Positions 53,838 through 63,935 of a stretch of 64,000 nt of DNA are shown here, piece after piece (the stretch's first letter is position 1; each line of letters opens with the position of its first letter). Under the pieces are notes generated by a model that saw only the letters and a program-made list of their open reading frames with translations, searched no databases and had not been told where the DNA came from. This stretch comes from UBA1858 sp964636225 (GTDB taxonomy: Bacteria; Pseudomonadota; Gammaproteobacteria; UBA4575), in the NCBI GenBank assembly GCA_964636225.1, contig CAZWQM010000007.1, positions 23,275-87,274 on the forward strand, in the 5' to 3' direction. A program made the position numbers and the translations under genes.

Positions 53838-56800
53838 ACCCTGATCTATCCCGCGTTTGAACTGTAACAGGCAGGGAATCAGCACCAGCGTAAAGAAAGT
53901 ACTGACAACCATTCCCCCAACAATTACCGCCGCCAAACCACGGTAAAGTTCTGCACCTGCACCCGCAAATAAAACCAGCGGCAACATGCCAAATACAGTT
54001 GTGGAAGTACTCATCAGTATAGGCCGTATACGCGTACGTACAGCATCTTTAATGGCATCCGCATGCGAAAGACCTTCGCGTTCCGAACTGCGTGCCTGAT
54101 ACACAAGCAGGATGGCGTTATTCACTACCAGACCAAGCAAAATTATAAATCCAATTAGTGTCAGAAGATCTGCAGGCAAACCAAGAATCTTAAGTGCAAT
54201 CACTCCGCCAATGGTGGCAAGGGGGAGAGCCAGCATTACTAGCAGACTATCAAAGAAGGATCGGAATAAGGCAGTCATAAGTAAAAGTAAAATAATCAGC
54301 GCCACTATAAAGCTGCTGCTCAAATTATTGATGGCTACCTTTAAATTATCTGCAGACCCTCCAAAACGAATTACGCCATCATTCGGCAGCAACTGCTGCA
54401 TTACAGGCGTGACTTCAGTTTGAATAATCTTAAGCGCCTGTTCCAATGGAATGTCTTCGGGCGGGGTGACTTCAAGAGTAATAGTTCGTCGGCGATCAAG
54501 ACGGCGTATGGTATTAGGACCTGCCGTACGGATCACATTGACCAGTTCTCCAAACGGAACTACTCCGGCGTCAGGCGTGTACAGAGGAATGGCGGTAAGC
54601 TGTTCGGGTGTTTCCCAGTCTGGAATGCGCACCAGAATATCCAGTCGTTCATTGCCGTCAAAATATTCGCCTACCTGCATGCCGTCACCAAAAATTCTAG
54701 AAACCTGCGCCAGGGTTTCACGGTTCCAGCCAGCCTCTCGCAAACGGTCGTCAATAGGAGCAAACTGCAATTCGGGTTCGGCAAGCTCAAGGCCCGGGCG
54801 GGGGCGGACTCTGGCGCCTGGCAGCTTCTGGGGAATAGTAATAAAACCGGCCAGTGCGGCTTCAATTAGAGCATCAATGTTTCTTCCTTGAACATTAACT
54901 TCAATTTCTCGATTGGCACCAAAGCCGGAAAATAAAGAAGCTTTGGTTACAATGGCAAACGTATCAGGAAAACCGCTGACTACTTGATTAAGTACACCTA
55001 CCAGATCATTCACTTTTTCCGGGTCTTCCGCTCGACCACCAATAAATATAGAACCTGCATTGGCGACAAAAAAGTAGTGTTTGATTTTTGGTTGTTTTTC
55101 TCCACTAAGATAAGGGGCAATGCGGTCTGCAATGACATCACCCATTTCTTCCTTGATATGTGAAATATTCACCCCCGGTGGTGGTAACACAAAACCAAAC
55201 ACTAAATTGCGGTTGCCGGTGGGCAGATAATCGCGATCAGGAAAGAAAAGTATTGAGCTGACAATGGGTACTGTTATTAGCAACACAACAACAGTAATGC
55301 GTGACTTTTTCGATTGACTGACACGCGCGACGTTATTTGCAATGGCGTCCCAGGTAGTACTGTGACGATCAACAAACGTCGTTTTCTTTAACCAGACCAT
55401 GCTGGCGGCGGGGATCAGTACGGTGGCGACAAACAAAGATGCAATTATTGCAGCGGTAATGGCAATGGATAAGTCGGCAAAAAGCTGTCCGCTTTGATCT
55501 CTCAAAAACAATACCGGCAAGAAAATGGCAACTGTAGTCGCAGTGGATGCAAGTAGTGCAGGCCACACTTGTGCTGTGCCCTGCAGAGCGGCATTAAAAC
55601 CCGATTCGCCCTTCTCTTTAAGGCGTACAATATTTTCCAGCACAATAATGGCGGCATCCATCACCATACCGACGGCAAACGCCATGGCCGCCAGAGAGAT
55701 AACATTAATCGATTTGCCGGCCGCCAGAATCACTACAAAAGCCACACATAAACACAGGGGGATAGTTATTGTGACGACAAGAGTTGCACGCAGGCGGCGC
55801 AGGAACCACCAGAGAATAAGGACGGCCAGCACGACACCCAGGCCAAGGTTGCTTCTTAATAATTCAATGGCGCTATCGATATATATGGTTTCATCGTAAA
55901 CCTGCTCTATGGCCAGATTGGATCTTTGTAAGGGGCCCTGCTTGAGTTCTTGCATGGCAATCTGCAATTCAGACATGACGTCCAGAACATTGACCCCCGC
56001 TTCACGGTAAGCATTGACTGCGATCGCGGGTTCACCTCGTGTGATGACAAAGTTATCCAGTTCCGCAGGTTGCACACTCACTGAGGCAATATCACGTAGA
56101 TAAATTGGTTGTCCATCCTGCCACTCGACAACCAGTGTCTGCAGGGATTCAGGATCTAGTGCACCTGTGTAACGCAGTATGTAACGGCGTTTGCCTACAT
56201 CGACAGTGCCTCCCGAGACGTCTTCATTATTACCCACTGCAATTGCCGCGTTAACAATATCGACCCCCATGCCTGCCGCTTTGTAAGGGTCAACTGTTAT
56301 GCGTATTTCGCGTTCGTTCCCCCCGCGCACTTCCGATAAAGCCACGCCAGATACGCGTTCAAAGCGAGATTGTACGACCTCTTCAATGTAATCCCGGTAT
56401 TCTTCGATAGGCATTTGATTGCCTTCTCCCGGCTTGATGATGAACCAGGCAATCGGTCGGCTGCGTCCACCTGCTGTGCTTAATACGGGTTCATCGGCTT
56501 CAGTAGGGTACTGGGGAACCCGGTTGAGTCGATTGATAACTTCAATTAAGGCCCGATCAAGGCTGAAGTCGACATCAAATGAAATTGTAATTTTACCAGA
56601 GCCCTGATGGGCTTCAGACAAAAGCTCCGTCATACCCGGCAGGCCACGTAACTGGTCTTCCTGGGGTTCAATGATTTCGGCTTCAACTTCTTCCGGTGCC
56701 GAGCCACGCCAGTTAGTAGTAATGGTGATTTCCGGACGCTCAACTTCGGGTGTTAATTGAATGGGCAAACTGCGTAAGGCTAAAAAGCCAAATAGAATGA

Positions 56801-56861
56801 TGAGTAATGCAGTGACCAGGCCTGCAGTGGGGTTACCTAATGCAAGCTTAGTGGGACTCAT
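53820..56861 (-). CDS. RND-family efflux permease (HAE1/AcrB type)
   Basis: A 1013-residue proton-driven inner-membrane pump. It has the first helix after the start (TAGLVTALLIILFGFLALRSLP), two large periplasmic loops, and the conserved transmembrane block with VGMVMDAAIIVLENI holding the proton-relay aspartates, and the second-half GLVVNNAILLVYQAR. I place the start at ATG 56861 because the family begins at that helix; a Met 19 codons earlier lies inside the adaptor gene. It overlaps the adaptor by 14 bases. Substrate unknown; no outer-membrane channel is adjacent. Confidence 0.94.
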   Translation of the reverse strand: MSPTKLALGNPTAGLVTALLIILFGFLALRSLPIQLTPEVERPEITITTNWRGSAPEEVEAEIIEPQEDQLRGLPGMTELLSEAHQGSGKITISFDVDFSLDRALIEVINRLNRVPQYPTEADEPVLSTAGGRSRPIAWFIIKPGEGNQMPIEEYRDYIEEVVQSRFERVSGVALSEVRGGNEREIRITVDPYKAAGMGVDIVNAAIAVGNNEDVSGGTVDVGKRRYILRYTGALDPESLQTLVVEWQDGQPIYLRDIASVSVQPAELDNFVITRGEPAIAVNAYREAGVNVLDVMSELQIAMQELKQGPLQRSNLAIEQVYDETIYIDSAIELLRSNLGLGVVLAVLILWWFLRRLRATLVVTITIPLCLCVAFVVILAAGKSINVISLAAMAFAVGMVMDAAIIVLENIVRLKEKGESGFNAALQGTAQVWPALLASTATTVAIFLPVLFLRDQSGQLFADLSIAITAAIIASLFVATVLIPAASMVWLKKTTFVDRHSTTWDAIANNVARVSQSKKSRITVVVLLITVPIVSSILFFPDRDYLPTGNRNLVFGFVLPPPGVNISHIKEEMGDVIADRIAPYLSGEKQPKIKHYFFVANAGSIFIGGRAEDPEKVNDLVGVLNQVVSGFPDTFAIVTKASLFSGFGANREIEVNVQGRNIDALIEAALAGFITIPQKLPGARVRPRPGLELAEPELQFAPIDDRLREAGWNRETLAQVSRIFGDGMQVGEYFDGNERLDILVRIPDWETPEQLTAIPLYTPDAGVVPFGELVNVIRTAGPNTIRRLDRRRTITLEVTPPEDIPLEQALKIIQTEVTPVMQQLLPNDGVIRFGGSADNLKVAINNLSSSFIVALIILLLLMTALFRSFFDSLLVMLALPLATIGGVIALKILGLPADLLTLIGFIILLGLVVNNAILLVYQARSSEREGLSHADAIKDAVRTRIRPILMSTSTTVFGMLPLVLFAGAGAELYRGLAAVIVGGMVVSTFFTLVLIPCLLQFKRGIDQGHKQSA

Positions 56862-57915
56862 TCGAAGATTTACTGGATATCTTAACGGTTTCACCCGGAT
56901 GCAGGCGTTCTCCACCACGTGTGACTATGCGATCTTCGGCATTAATATCGCCACGGATTTCAACATACTCACCATCACCGATGCCAACCTGAACACTGAC
57001 CTGTTCTGCAATGTTTTCGTCATTTATTCGAAAAACACTAATGCCACCTTTTCTCAGGACTAATGCATCTCTATGTATCGTAATCACTTCACGTGGCGCT
57101 GCGGTAGGCAAAGAAACACGTACCAGTGTGCCCGGAGGTAACATTTGTTGTGGTTTCAGACGCAGTTCAAACAGGCGTGATGTCGTAGTTCCTACGGGCA
57201 CAATGGTGACTACCTTTGCTTTGATAGTCTGGTCATCACTATGTACGGTCAGTTCTCTGTTAACAGAAATTAATGTATAAATACTTTGTGGGACGCGTAC
57301 CTGAATCTCCGGATTATCGATGTCAACCAGACGAATCAGCGGATTGCCATTTTGTGTCCATTCACCAGCCTGAGAAAAGCGTTCGCTGATAACACCATCA
57401 AAAGGCGCGCGTAAAATTGAACGGGCAATACGTTCATTTATTTGGGCCAACCTTGCCTGGGCAGCAACAATATTGCTATTGGCTACCGCCCTATCAGAAA
57501 TGGACTGATCCAGCTCATTTTGTGCAATGTTGTTCTGCTTGATTAAACGCTGAAAGCGTTTGACTTCTTTTTCATATAATTCAAGTTTTGCTCGCTCACT
57601 TTGAATGACCGCTTGTTCTTCTGCGCGCTGTTGTTGCAAAAAAATGTCATCCAAACTGGCAATCTTGTCGCCCTGGTTGACGCGTGTACCGACATCCGCC
57701 ACCCAGGTAAGCCGACCTTCGACTTCGGAAGAAATTCTTGCATCGTTTTTACTGATCACAAGGCCGGAGTATTCGGCGGTGGGGGCAAGATTGCGCAATT
57801 TGGCAATATCAATAACAACCGGCTTTTCGCGGCTGGGTGGACCGGCAGCAAAAGCGCTTGCAATGCATACAAGTAAAGTGACCGCGATACTTGAATATTT
57901 GAGTATAGGTTTCAT
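56848..57915 (-). CDS. RND efflux periplasmic adaptor (MFP)
   Basis: Links the RND pump to an outer-membrane channel. The 355-residue protein has a signal peptide (MKPILKYSSIAVTLLVCIASAFA), a lipoyl-like segment around VEGRLTWVADVGTRVNQGDKIASL, a coiled-coil hairpin (about 85-145) and ILRAPFDGVISER, the usual MFP pattern. The start at 57915 fits the signal peptide; an earlier Met at 57963 is in frame. Signal-peptide type is Sec rather than lipoprotein. Confidence 0.92.
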   Translation of the reverse strand: MKPILKYSSIAVTLLVCIASAFAAGPPSREKPVVIDIAKLRNLAPTAEYSGLVISKNDARISSEVEGRLTWVADVGTRVNQGDKIASLDDIFLQQQRAEEQAVIQSERAKLELYEKEVKRFQRLIKQNNIAQNELDQSISDRAVANSNIVAAQARLAQINERIARSILRAPFDGVISERFSQAGEWTQNGNPLIRLVDIDNPEIQVRVPQSIYTLISVNRELTVHSDDQTIKAKVVTIVPVGTTTSRLFELRLKPQQMLPPGTLVRVSLPTAAPREVITIHRDALVLRKGGISVFRINDENIAEQVSVQVGIGDGEYVEIRGDINAEDRIVTRGGERLHPGETVKISSKSSNESH

Positions 57916-57995
57916 GTGTGCACTGATTGTACCTAATGCGAAGAAAATGCACACATTACACAAGTACTATATACAGACGATGACAACAACCAGTA

Positions 57996-58961
57996 TCAGG
58001 CAGTGTTTAGGGCGCCAGAACAACTGCTACCCTGGCCTGCCGTACATCCATAACAGTGATCACCAGTCTTGATGGGTAGGCCGTTGAGTGATGATGAGAA
58101 TAAATCCCCAATGTGTAATGGGTTATTCATGGGTGACATTGCTGGTTCGTTGAGCATTTGATTGAAATCACAGTCGTATATACGCCCTTGCCAGTCGAGG
58201 CTGACAGTGTCTTTACACATTACTGTTTCAAGATTATCCATCTGATGATTCTGTTTTAAGGTCGTCATGTAACTTTCGAAATGGCCAGTCGACAAAAGAC
58301 TGCTGCCGAAACGCTGAATGGGCATGTTGGTAATTGCAAACAGTTCATTGAACTTAATATCATAATTATCAGCCAGTTGTGTTTTATATTCGTCCTGCAA
58401 CTCGCTTTGAGCAGGAGGTAAAAATGGCCCAGCAGGGTTAAACACCAGATGTAAATTGAGTAATGGATCATTTGCATAACCCAGCGAATTCAATAATTGT
58501 AAAGCTTGTATGCTAAGAGAAAACACTCCTTTCCCGCGTTGTTTGTTGACGTTTTCTTCAGTATAGCAGGGCAGTGAAGCGACAATTTCAACCTGCTGTT
58601 CAGCGAAAAACTGGGCGAGGCTTTCTTGTTGGGGTTCAAAAATTACTGTTAAATTGCATCGGTCACGCACAGCCACCCCAGCTTTACGAGCAGTGCGCAC
58701 AAGTTCGCGAAAACGCGGATGCAATTCTGGCGCGCCTCCCGTGACATCCAGCAGAGATACCTCATGATCTGTTAGATACTTAAGAACCAGATCAAGTGTT
58801 TCATCATCCATCATCTCGGTACGATTCGGCCCTGCGTTGACATGGCAATGCGTACATGACTGATTACACTTGTAACCAAGATTAACCTGTAAGGTACTTA
58901 GCTGCTTTCGGCGTAATGTTGGGAAATCGCCTGGGAATAATAAATGTTTTGTTTCGCGCAT
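57996..58961 (-). CDS. ArsS-like radical SAM protein
   Basis: A 321-residue radical SAM enzyme with CxxxCxxC at C32, C36, C39 (CNQSCTHCH) and the DVTGGAPELHP motif of the arsenosugar-biosynthesis ArsS / DUF3641 group. The C-terminus HCYGCTAGQGSSCSG (C303, C306, C314) is the auxiliary cysteine region of this family. Members are proposed to add ribosyl-type groups to dimethylarsenic species, but many lie in other contexts. The next gene upstream encodes a VTT-flavin reductase fusion; 15 bases separate them. Confidence 0.85.
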   Translation of the reverse strand: MRETKHLLFPGDFPTLRRKQLSTLQVNLGYKCNQSCTHCHVNAGPNRTEMMDDETLDLVLKYLTDHEVSLLDVTGGAPELHPRFRELVRTARKAGVAVRDRCNLTVIFEPQQESLAQFFAEQQVEIVASLPCYTEENVNKQRGKGVFSLSIQALQLLNSLGYANDPLLNLHLVFNPAGPFLPPAQSELQDEYKTQLADNYDIKFNELFAITNMPIQRFGSSLLSTGHFESYMTTLKQNHQMDNLETVMCKDTVSLDWQGRIYDCDFNQMLNEPAMSPMNNPLHIGDLFSSSLNGLPIKTGDHCYGCTAGQGSSCSGALNTA

Positions 58962-58976
58962 AAAGTAAGATATGAA

Positions 58977-61112
58977 TTAGTTTAGTCTCCATGCCTGAAA
59001 CTTTTTAAGCAGTTCAATAATGCGTGGAGTCAATTGGCTACGGCGCCATTTACCTGCAGCCATGCGATTAATTTCGCTTTTAGTGGGATAAATATGCACG
59101 GCCTTTAAAATTTTGTTGAGACCCAAACCATTGGTTTTGGCTAACACGAATTCAGCAATTAACTCGCTCGCATGTTCACCAACGATGCAAGTCCCTAAAA
59201 TTTTATCGCTGTTAGCAGCAGTAATGACTTTAATAAAACCCTGTGTCGCATTATCTGTGATTGCGCGGTCAATATCATCCATAGGGAATGTAGTGACTTG
59301 ATGTTTTATTCCCTCTTCAATTGCCTGTTTTTCAGTGATACCAATACTGGCAATTTCCGGGTCCGTGAATATTGCACGTGGGATATTATCCAGCGTGCAT
59401 TTGAATGTTTTGATTGGATGAAACAAGGCATTAAATGCGGCATACCAGGCCTGGTGAGAAGCTGCATGTGTAAATTGCATGGGGCTTGTGACATCACCAC
59501 AGGCGTATACATTAGGAAAAGCCGTCTGCAATTCGTCATTTGTGATAACCCGGCCGAGACTGTCCACAGGTAAATTCAGTGCATGCAGCCCGCCAAGATT
59601 CGGTTTTCTACCGGCGGCAAGTAATAAATGTGTAAATTTAAGCGTGATATCGACATCACGTTGTGTACCGGTAAGTGAATAATGTTCCTTTTCGATATTA
59701 AACTTATGAGTATTAAACTCGGTGAGTAAGTTGATTTTGTCTTTCAGTAGCGAAGATTCGACAATTTTAGAGGCCTGTTCATCTTCATTGCTCAATATGG
59801 TTGTCTGGTTGTGAACAATCGTAACTTCAGACCCAAGCCGTGCAAATGCCTGGCCCAGTTCACAGCCGATTGGGCCAGCGCCAATGATTAATAATTGTTC
59901 CGGTAATTCCGTTAATGACCAAATAGTATCAGTGGTAAAATAGGGGACTTGGTCAAGGTTGGGTATATTGGGTAGGACGGGGGTGGCACCGGTGGCAATA
60001 ATAATATTTTTTGTAGTGAGTGTTTTGTTATTAATATTTACCTGCCAAGGTGAAACTACAGTGGCTTCCCCTGCTTCACACTCAACACCTAACTCAGTGT
60101 AACGGGCTACAGAGTCCTTTGGTTGTATGGTAGAGATCTTGTCATGCACTCGAGTCATGATATTTTTAAACTCTAATTCATAATGCGATTTTGATAAGCC
60201 GTAAGATTTATAATTATTCAGGTCCGCGACAAACTTTGCGCTGCGTAAAATAGACTTTGAAGGCACACAGCCTGTGTTCAGGCAATCGCCACCCATTTTA
60301 TGTTTCTCAATCAAGGCAACTTTGCCTTGCAATGTGCGTGTGGTGAGGGCGGCGACCAATCCTGCAGAACCACCGCCAAGTACCACGGTGTTGTATTCAA
60401 ACGAATCGGGTTTTGTAAAAGGTTTATACACCTGTCTGTTTTTAATAGCCGACATAAGCCCTTTTGTGATAAAGGGTAGAATACCCAGTAAAGCCAGTGC
60501 CAGTATCACTGAGGGTGATGCAATATCACTTGGTGAAGAAATTTTGGCGATTTGAGTGCCGGCATTGACGTAAATCATTGTTGCGGGAAACATGCCTAGC
60601 TGGCTGATCCAGTAATATGTAAATGTGCGAATGGGTGTTAATGCCATAAGCAGATTGATCAGGAAAAAAGGAAATATGGGAACCAGACGTAGAAACAGAA
60701 GATAGTAAGCCCCTTCCTGTTTAACTTTCTGGTTAATAAGCTTCAGACGCTCAGGAAATTTATTCTGCACATAATCATGTAAAAAAAAGCGTGCAATTAG
60801 AAAGGCCAGCAACGCGCCCAGTGTGGAGGCAAATGAAACCAGCACCGTGCCTTTAAACAGGCCAAATAATGCACCTCCCGAAAGAGTGATAATTAACGCG
60901 CCGGGCAGGGAAGCCGCAGTGGCAAGCACATAGATCAGAAAGTAGATGGCAGCAGATGTGAATGGGTTGTTGTTAACCAGTGATTGCAATTCGGACTGGC
61001 GTGATTTCAGCTCGGCAAAAGTAAGATACTTTTCAAGATCAAATGCAATGACACAGAAAATAATCGACGCAATAATGGCTAAAAATATTATAATTCTTTT
61101 CACGTTAAGCAT
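58977..61112 (-). CDS. VTT-domain / pyridine nucleotide-disulfide oxidoreductase fusion
   Basis: A 711-residue two-part protein. The N-terminal 220 residues form a VTT (TVP38/TMEM64) membrane domain with five or six helices and the family sequence RLVPIFPFFLINLLM. The rest is a mercuric reductase/dihydrolipoamide dehydrogenase-like flavoprotein: GGGSAG (246-251), redox pair in GGDCLNTGCVPSK (C277, C282), and the C-terminal HIYPTKSE with the catalytic His-Glu region. Start at 61112 rather than 61148 is a choice; both are hydrophobic. Such membrane-tethered reductases have been annotated in several bacteria; substrate unknown. Confidence 0.86.
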   Translation of the reverse strand: MLNVKRIIIFLAIIASIIFCVIAFDLEKYLTFAELKSRQSELQSLVNNNPFTSAAIYFLIYVLATAASLPGALIITLSGGALFGLFKGTVLVSFASTLGALLAFLIARFFLHDYVQNKFPERLKLINQKVKQEGAYYLLFLRLVPIFPFFLINLLMALTPIRTFTYYWISQLGMFPATMIYVNAGTQIAKISSPSDIASPSVILALALLGILPFITKGLMSAIKNRQVYKPFTKPDSFEYNTVVLGGGSAGLVAALTTRTLQGKVALIEKHKMGGDCLNTGCVPSKSILRSAKFVADLNNYKSYGLSKSHYELEFKNIMTRVHDKISTIQPKDSVARYTELGVECEAGEATVVSPWQVNINNKTLTTKNIIIATGATPVLPNIPNLDQVPYFTTDTIWSLTELPEQLLIIGAGPIGCELGQAFARLGSEVTIVHNQTTILSNEDEQASKIVESSLLKDKINLLTEFNTHKFNIEKEHYSLTGTQRDVDITLKFTHLLLAAGRKPNLGGLHALNLPVDSLGRVITNDELQTAFPNVYACGDVTSPMQFTHAASHQAWYAAFNALFHPIKTFKCTLDNIPRAIFTDPEIASIGITEKQAIEEGIKHQVTTFPMDDIDRAITDNATQGFIKVITAANSDKILGTCIVGEHASELIAEFVLAKTNGLGLNKILKAVHIYPTKSEINRMAAGKWRRSQLTPRIIELLKKFQAWRLN

Positions 61113-61236
61113 TAGGATGATTATTACAACAAATAGACCTGTGCACAAAGCTTAAGCTTACATCAAGAATTTGCAATATGTGCGAATATTGCTGGATAAA
61201 TAATTATTAATTTAATAATACCAATTAAGGGAAGTT

Positions 61237-62130
61237 ATGCGTTTAGTCAGTTGTGAATATCAGGGGAAAGTATGGTTGGGAGTTGAGAAGGGTGAGCAAA
61301 TTTTTCTACCAAATAAGCATTCAGACTGGAATGCTGAAATTGATTCCATGCTGGCACTACTGGATGCAGGAGAGTCGGCACTTGAAAAACTCAAAAACCT
61401 AAGTCATGACACAAACAGCGATTGTTATGTGAAACGCGATCAAGTAACGTTGTGTTCACCAATTCCTCGACCGCGACAAAATGTGATTTGCCTGGGGCTG
61501 AATTATGTTGATCATGTGTCTGAAACTTCCGGCGTAAAACAGGAAGAAGTAAAGCTACCCCGATCGCCGATTGTTTTTACCAAGGCTGCCAACAGCATGA
61601 ATGGTCCATATAGTGATATAGAGATCAATACCAGTGTCTCTGCAAAAATGGATTGGGAATCTGAGCTGGGTGTCATTATAGGAAAACCCGGGATGGGTAT
61701 AAGCGAAGAAGAAGCAATGGAACATGTGTTTGGTTATACCGTTATTAACGATGTGACTGCAAGAGACCGGCAAAAATGGCATAAACAATTTTATATTGGA
61801 AAAAGCTATCGTGGATGTTGTCCAATGGGACCGGTAATTGTGACCGCAGATGAGATAGAGGATCCGCATAACCTACAGCTGCGTAGCTGGGTGAATGGGC
61901 AACTAAAGCAAGATTCCAATACAAAGCACCAAATTTTTTCTATAGCGAATGTGATATCAGTGCTGTCTCAGGGGATGGAACTTGAAGCCGGGGATATTAT
62001 TGCTACTGGCACTCCCAGTGGTGTCGGATATGCGCGAACTCCGCCGCAATATCTGATGCCGGGGGATGTGGTTGAATGCGAAGTCGAAAAGATTGGCAAA
62101 ATTTCAAATCGTATTACTGAACGTAAGTGA
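61237..62130 (+). CDS. Fumarylacetoacetate hydrolase family protein
   Basis: A 297-residue FAH-superfamily enzyme. It has CLGLNYVDHVSE, the metal-binding MDWESELGVIIGK with glutamates and aspartate, NDVTARDRQ and GDIIATGTPSGVG, all standard. Family members act on acylpyruvates, oxaloacetate or ureidoglycolate, so the substrate is open. A good ribosome site (AAGGGA) precedes the ATG. It is divergent from the VTT fusion. Confidence 0.9.
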   Translation: MRLVSCEYQGKVWLGVEKGEQIFLPNKHSDWNAEIDSMLALLDAGESALEKLKNLSHDTNSDCYVKRDQVTLCSPIPRPRQNVICLGLNYVDHVSETSGVKQEEVKLPRSPIVFTKAANSMNGPYSDIEINTSVSAKMDWESELGVIIGKPGMGISEEEAMEHVFGYTVINDVTARDRQKWHKQFYIGKSYRGCCPMGPVIVTADEIEDPHNLQLRSWVNGQLKQDSNTKHQIFSIANVISVLSQGMELEAGDIIATGTPSGVGYARTPPQYLMPGDVVECEVEKIGKISNRITERK

Positions 62131-62326
62131 TTTTGACAGGCTTAAATATTACGCGTCGTTTCATATATTTGAACAGAAGTATTCAATACGGCATGAATCA
62201 ATAGATCGCTTGATTAATCTAAAGCGGCCAAAGAGCATGCTCAGCCAGTTAGTAGTCATTGTTCTCAATAAAATCTGTTTATCTCTATTAATGAATAAAC
62301 AGTAAACATTACCTTATCCATTGATT

Positions 62327-63706
62327 ATGTCCGTGCCATTTAAAAGTCGTTGGAATGCCGAAGGGGGCTATCGTGAAGTATTGGCGATTGCGATCCCTTT
62401 GATATTAAGTACCGGTGCCTGGAGTTTACTGCTGTTTGTTGATCGCATGTTTCTGTCATGGTATTCCTCGGCCGCTATTGCAGCCGCGATGCCAGCGGGA
62501 ATGAGCAGTTTTGCCATGCTGTGTTTATTTATCGGCACTTCGGCCTATGTGAATACGTTTGTTGCTCAATACTATGGTGCTCGGGAAGAAGCTAACATCG
62601 GTGTCATTGTCTGGCAGGGAATTTATTTTAGTGCGCTTTCAATAGTGATTATTATTCCCGCATATTTTTTTGCGGAATATTATTTTGCGTCTATAGGGCA
62701 TACGCAAGTAGTACAAGAATTAGAGATTGTGTATTTCAAAGTGCTGATGTTTTCCGCCGTGTTCGTAGTCCTGAACAATACCTTATCCAGCCTGTTTTCC
62801 GGCTTGGGGAAAACGCTGATCGTAATGTGGGTGAGTGTATTGATTACGGTAATTAATATTGTACTTGATTACGTGCTTATTTTTGGTCGTCTCGGATTTC
62901 CTGTGATGGGAATTCGTGGTGCCGCGATTGCGACTAATATCGCAATTATTTGCGGATCAATGGTGTTGCTCATGCTTGTGTTTCAGAAGAAGTATCGGCA
63001 AAGATTTCATCTAGGTCATGTATGGAGGTTTGATAAAAAAATCTTTAAGCGACTGATTTATTACGGGCTGCCAAATGGATTAAGACTGTTTATAGATATG
63101 TCGTCTTTCACGGCCTTTTTGATGTTTATCGGAATCCTGGGCACGCAGCAACTGGCGGCAAGCAATATTGCTTTTAATATAAACGCCTTGTCGTTTTTAC
63201 CTATGGTCGGTTTAATGATTGCGGTTTCAGTCGTAGTTGGTCAGAGAATAGGTGAAGGTAAACCGCAACTGGCAGAAAAAGCTACCTGGTCTGCAGCGCA
63301 TATTGCTTTACTATTTTTTGGCACATTAGCGGTGTTGTATATATTCGTGCCTGGTTTATTTATTTTTCCGTTCACGCGCCATGGAGGTTTAAGTGATTTG
63401 CAGGGAAGTGCAGAATTGATTGTGATATTACTTAGGTTTATTGCATTTTTTGGCTTGTTTGATGCGCTGTTTCTGGTGTTTCTTGGTGCTTTGGAAGGTG
63501 CGGGAGATACACGTTTTATTATGAAAATGAGTTTCGTAATTTCAATTCTTCTGCTGGTGCTGCCCTGTTATGTTTATATTCGGTATTTTTTAGCAAATAT
63601 TTATGTGTTGTGGTGGATAATCACTGTCAATGTAGTGTTGTATTACCTGGTGTTTTATTTCAGATTTATAAAAGGCCCGTGGAAAAGTATGAATGTGATT
63701 CATTAA
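62327..63706 (+). CDS. MATE-family multidrug/sodium antiporter
   Basis: A 459-residue multidrug and toxic compound extrusion transporter with twelve predicted helices in two halves. The first half holds LFVDRMFLSWYSSAAIAAAMPAG, and the second half QLAASNIAFNINALSFLPMVGL. Cation-driven export of drugs is the usual role; the exact cargo is unknown. I start at ATG 62327; a TTG two codons earlier is in frame. The gene may end transcription at the hairpin 63875-63901. Confidence 0.93.
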   Translation: MSVPFKSRWNAEGGYREVLAIAIPLILSTGAWSLLLFVDRMFLSWYSSAAIAAAMPAGMSSFAMLCLFIGTSAYVNTFVAQYYGAREEANIGVIVWQGIYFSALSIVIIIPAYFFAEYYFASIGHTQVVQELEIVYFKVLMFSAVFVVLNNTLSSLFSGLGKTLIVMWVSVLITVINIVLDYVLIFGRLGFPVMGIRGAAIATNIAIICGSMVLLMLVFQKKYRQRFHLGHVWRFDKKIFKRLIYYGLPNGLRLFIDMSSFTAFLMFIGILGTQQLAASNIAFNINALSFLPMVGLMIAVSVVVGQRIGEGKPQLAEKATWSAAHIALLFFGTLAVLYIFVPGLFIFPFTRHGGLSDLQGSAELIVILLRFIAFFGLFDALFLVFLGALEGAGDTRFIMKMSFVISILLLVLPCYVYIRYFLANIYVLWWIITVNVVLYYLVFYFRFIKGPWKSMNVIH

Positions 63707-63874
63707 AATAGCTCAATGCTCTGTATTGATGCGATGGCAGCTTGTAAATAGGGCAGAATTAGATAGGAGTTCATATAACCCATTGACTAATTGATATCTG
63801 GGTGTTGGCATCTAACTTGCAGATACTAATACAAGTTTGGCAATAACCTCCCATTGCTGAATCTATCTAAGCTG

Positions 63875-63901
63875 AAGCCCCGCCCAAACTCCGCGGGGCT
63901 T
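63875..63901 (+). terminator. GC-rich terminator after the MATE gene
   Basis: AAGCCCCGC pairs with GCGGGGCTT around a 9-base loop; a short AT-rich tail (ATTTAG) follows. It is similar in arm sequence to the groESL terminator (AGCCCCGC/GCGGGGCT), which suggests the same local terminator style rather than a mobile repeat. Confidence 0.75.
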
Positions 63902-63935
63902 ATTTAGTCAAAATTTTTTACTCAAGTTATCAATA

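Noticed and set aside
57996..58961. Selenocysteine in the ArsS-like protein
   Set aside because: Some relatives are annotated as selenoproteins, but here the cysteine motif is complete in normal codons and the frame has no internal TGA.
62066..62305. 79-residue ORF overlapping the end of the FAH-family gene
   Set aside because: Overlaps most of the FAH-family 3' end in another frame and shows no ribosome site, signal or recognisable domain; treated as chance.
63875..63901. Possible dispersed repeat shared with the groESL terminator (arms AGCCCCGC/GCGGGGCT)
   Set aside because: Only the short GC arms match; loops and flanks differ. Common form of Rho-independent terminators rather than a repeat family.
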